Of a stretch of DNA of 6,112 bases, positions 5,283 through 6,112 are shown in pieces. A model generated the notes under the pieces. That model worked only from the letters and a program-made list of their open reading frames with translations. It was not told where the DNA came from and made no database searches. This DNA is from an uncultured bacterium (GTDB lineage: Bacteria > Actinomycetota > Coriobacteriia > Coriobacteriales > Coriobacteriaceae), in assembly GCA_905214895.1 (NCBI GenBank), contig CAJMNP010000056.1, positions 1 to 6,112 on the forward strand, read 5' to 3'. Position 1 is the first letter of the stretch, and the number at the start of each line of letters is the position of its first letter. A program made the translations under genes and the position numbers.

Positions 5283-6112
5283 ATGAAGGGGACGCTTTTG
5301 AAAATGCGGCGGGCAGCAACCGATATAACCGAGCTCTACGCACCGCAGTTTGAGCAGTTTGGTCTGCAGCTTTCCGGCAAGGGCGCCGTCTTTACCGGCG
5401 AGGTGGCAAACGATCGGGCACACGGACGCGCATGGATCATGCCCCTTTCCCCCACCTGCATCGTCATGGAGCATTTCATTACCCCGACGCACAACATGCA
5501 GCTAGCCGAATACACGCCCGAACCGTACGCGTGCGTGAGCGAGGTCAGCGCGCCCACGCTCATGTGCATGCCCGAAGCCGGCATAACGCCTGCAAACCTT
5601 AAACTCTTGCATGGACCGTGGCCAAACAATGCCGTGTGCAGCTTTATCCAAGATAACTGTGGCGAGGAGTTAAGCCCGCTGTTTGCAGGGCAGCTCTATC
5701 ACTCGCGCTCGGTGCTCTTTTTGCCTGGATATTTTGACGAACTGGAGCACCGCTATCCCGCCGAGTTCGCGGGGGTCTTTGAGGCGTTTGCCGAGTCGTG
5801 GCACGAGGAGGCAGCATCTGCCATCTGCCACACACTACGTCGAATCAACGAGGACCGCGCTCGCGCCGTAGGCGGACACGTCTATATGCAAGGCATCGTG
5901 GAGACCATGGTCGCGGAGCTCGCCTGTTCGCGCGCGGCCCACAAGCAGGCGCAGCAGGCGGCAGACACACGCGCCAGCGTGACCATTGCCGAGGAAGCGA
6001 CGGCGATGATTGAGTGTGCGCTCGACAAAGGCAGGCGTGTGGGTGTCAACGAAGTGGCCGAGAGGCTCTACACAAGCCGCTCCAAGCTATGCGCCACCTT
6101 TAAGGCCCAAAC
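5283..6112 (+). CDS. AraC-family transcriptional regulator, 3' end cut by the window
   Basis: DNA-binding regulator, open to the right edge (276 complete residues). Residues 1 to about 230 form the sensor part, which I cannot assign to a named ligand-binding fold. From about 235 the AraC DNA-binding domain begins; the first helix-turn-helix is clear at 253-276 (VNEVAERLYTSRSKLCATFK), matching the family pattern LAxxLxxSxxxLxxxFK. The second helix-turn-helix would follow outside the window. The sensor and linker hold many cysteines (C59, C84, C95, C119, C126, C182, C215, C245). The start is uncertain: ATG 5283 has no clear Shine-Dalgarno site, TTG 5298 has AAGGGG 6 nt upstream, and ATG 5304 has the same site 12 nt away. 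Divergent from the ABC pair, so likely its activator, in the manner of YbtA with YbtPQ. Confidence 0.88.
   Translation, partial: MKGTLLKMRRAATDITELYAPQFEQFGLQLSGKGAVFTGEVANDRAHGRAWIMPLSPTCIVMEHFITPTHNMQLAEYTPEPYACVSEVSAPTLMCMPEAGITPANLKLLHGPWPNNAVCSFIQDNCGEELSPLFAGQLYHSRSVLFLPGYFDELEHRYPAEFAGVFEAFAESWHEEAASAICHTLRRINEDRARAVGGHVYMQGIVETMVAELACSRAAHKQAQQAADTRASVTIAEEATAMIECALDKGRRVGVNEVAERLYTSRSKLCATFKAQ

Noticed and set aside
4939..5286. Plus-strand frame of 115 codons ending at the AraC start region
   Set aside because: Most of it is antisense to the first ABC gene, the product has no recognisable features, and it overlaps the promoter region.
5184..5492. N-terminal extension of 103 residues on the first ABC subunit
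   Set aside because: It would cross the divergent promoter region and run antisense into the AraC gene. The start at 5183 has a good AAGGA site and gives normal family length.
1..6112. CRISPR array, tRNA, rRNA, insertion sequence or phage attachment site
   Set aside because: I saw no regularly spaced repeats, no tRNA-like cloverleaf, no transposase and no terminal repeats; nearly all of the window is accounted for by five coding genes.

Overview
The window looks like chromosomal DNA from a GC-rich gut actinobacterium of the Coriobacteriia, most likely Collinsella or a close relative. I infer this from the GC-rich codon use with strong Shine-Dalgarno sites, and from the combination of an SCA-type metal ATPase, a DUF6110-like small protein and a paired ABC transporter with an AraC regulator. 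The taxon comes from recall of gene content, not from a database match.

Layout, left to right. (1) Positions 1-1139, minus strand: the first 379 residues of a P1B-type heavy-metal ATPase that runs off the left edge. Its transmembrane metal motif is S-C-A rather than C-P-C, and its N-terminus has no CxxC metal-binding domain. (2) Positions 1158-1403, minus strand, 18 nt upstream of the ATPase: an 81-residue protein with a glycine-rich hydrophobic N-terminus and an acidic, helical tail (DUF6110-like). (3) Positions 1404-1598: a non-coding stretch with a TAAAAT -10-like box between two near-perfect 20-bp dyads, then a small GGGACTGTCCC-type palindrome at the end of the next operon. (4) Positions 1599-5183, minus strand: two full-length ABC half-transporters of the exporter fold (608 and 585 aa), joined as TAA|ATG with no gap, so almost certainly co-translated and forming a heterodimer. 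(5) Positions 5184-5282: a 99-bp divergent promoter region with a very good sigma-70-type promoter facing right. (6) Positions 5283-6112, plus strand: an AraC-family regulator cut by the right edge just after its first DNA-binding helix-turn-helix.

The most interesting reading is that the left-hand pair is a ferrosome (fez)-like locus. P1B-6 ATPases encoded with small hydrophobic partners build iron-phosphate storage organelles in other anaerobes. The ABC pair with a divergent AraC regulator has the gene arrangement of YbtP/YbtQ/YbtA-type siderophore uptake, although multidrug or peptide export is equally open. If both readings hold, the window is an iron acquisition and storage island. The sequence shows the ATPase subclass and gene order directly; the iron link is inference.
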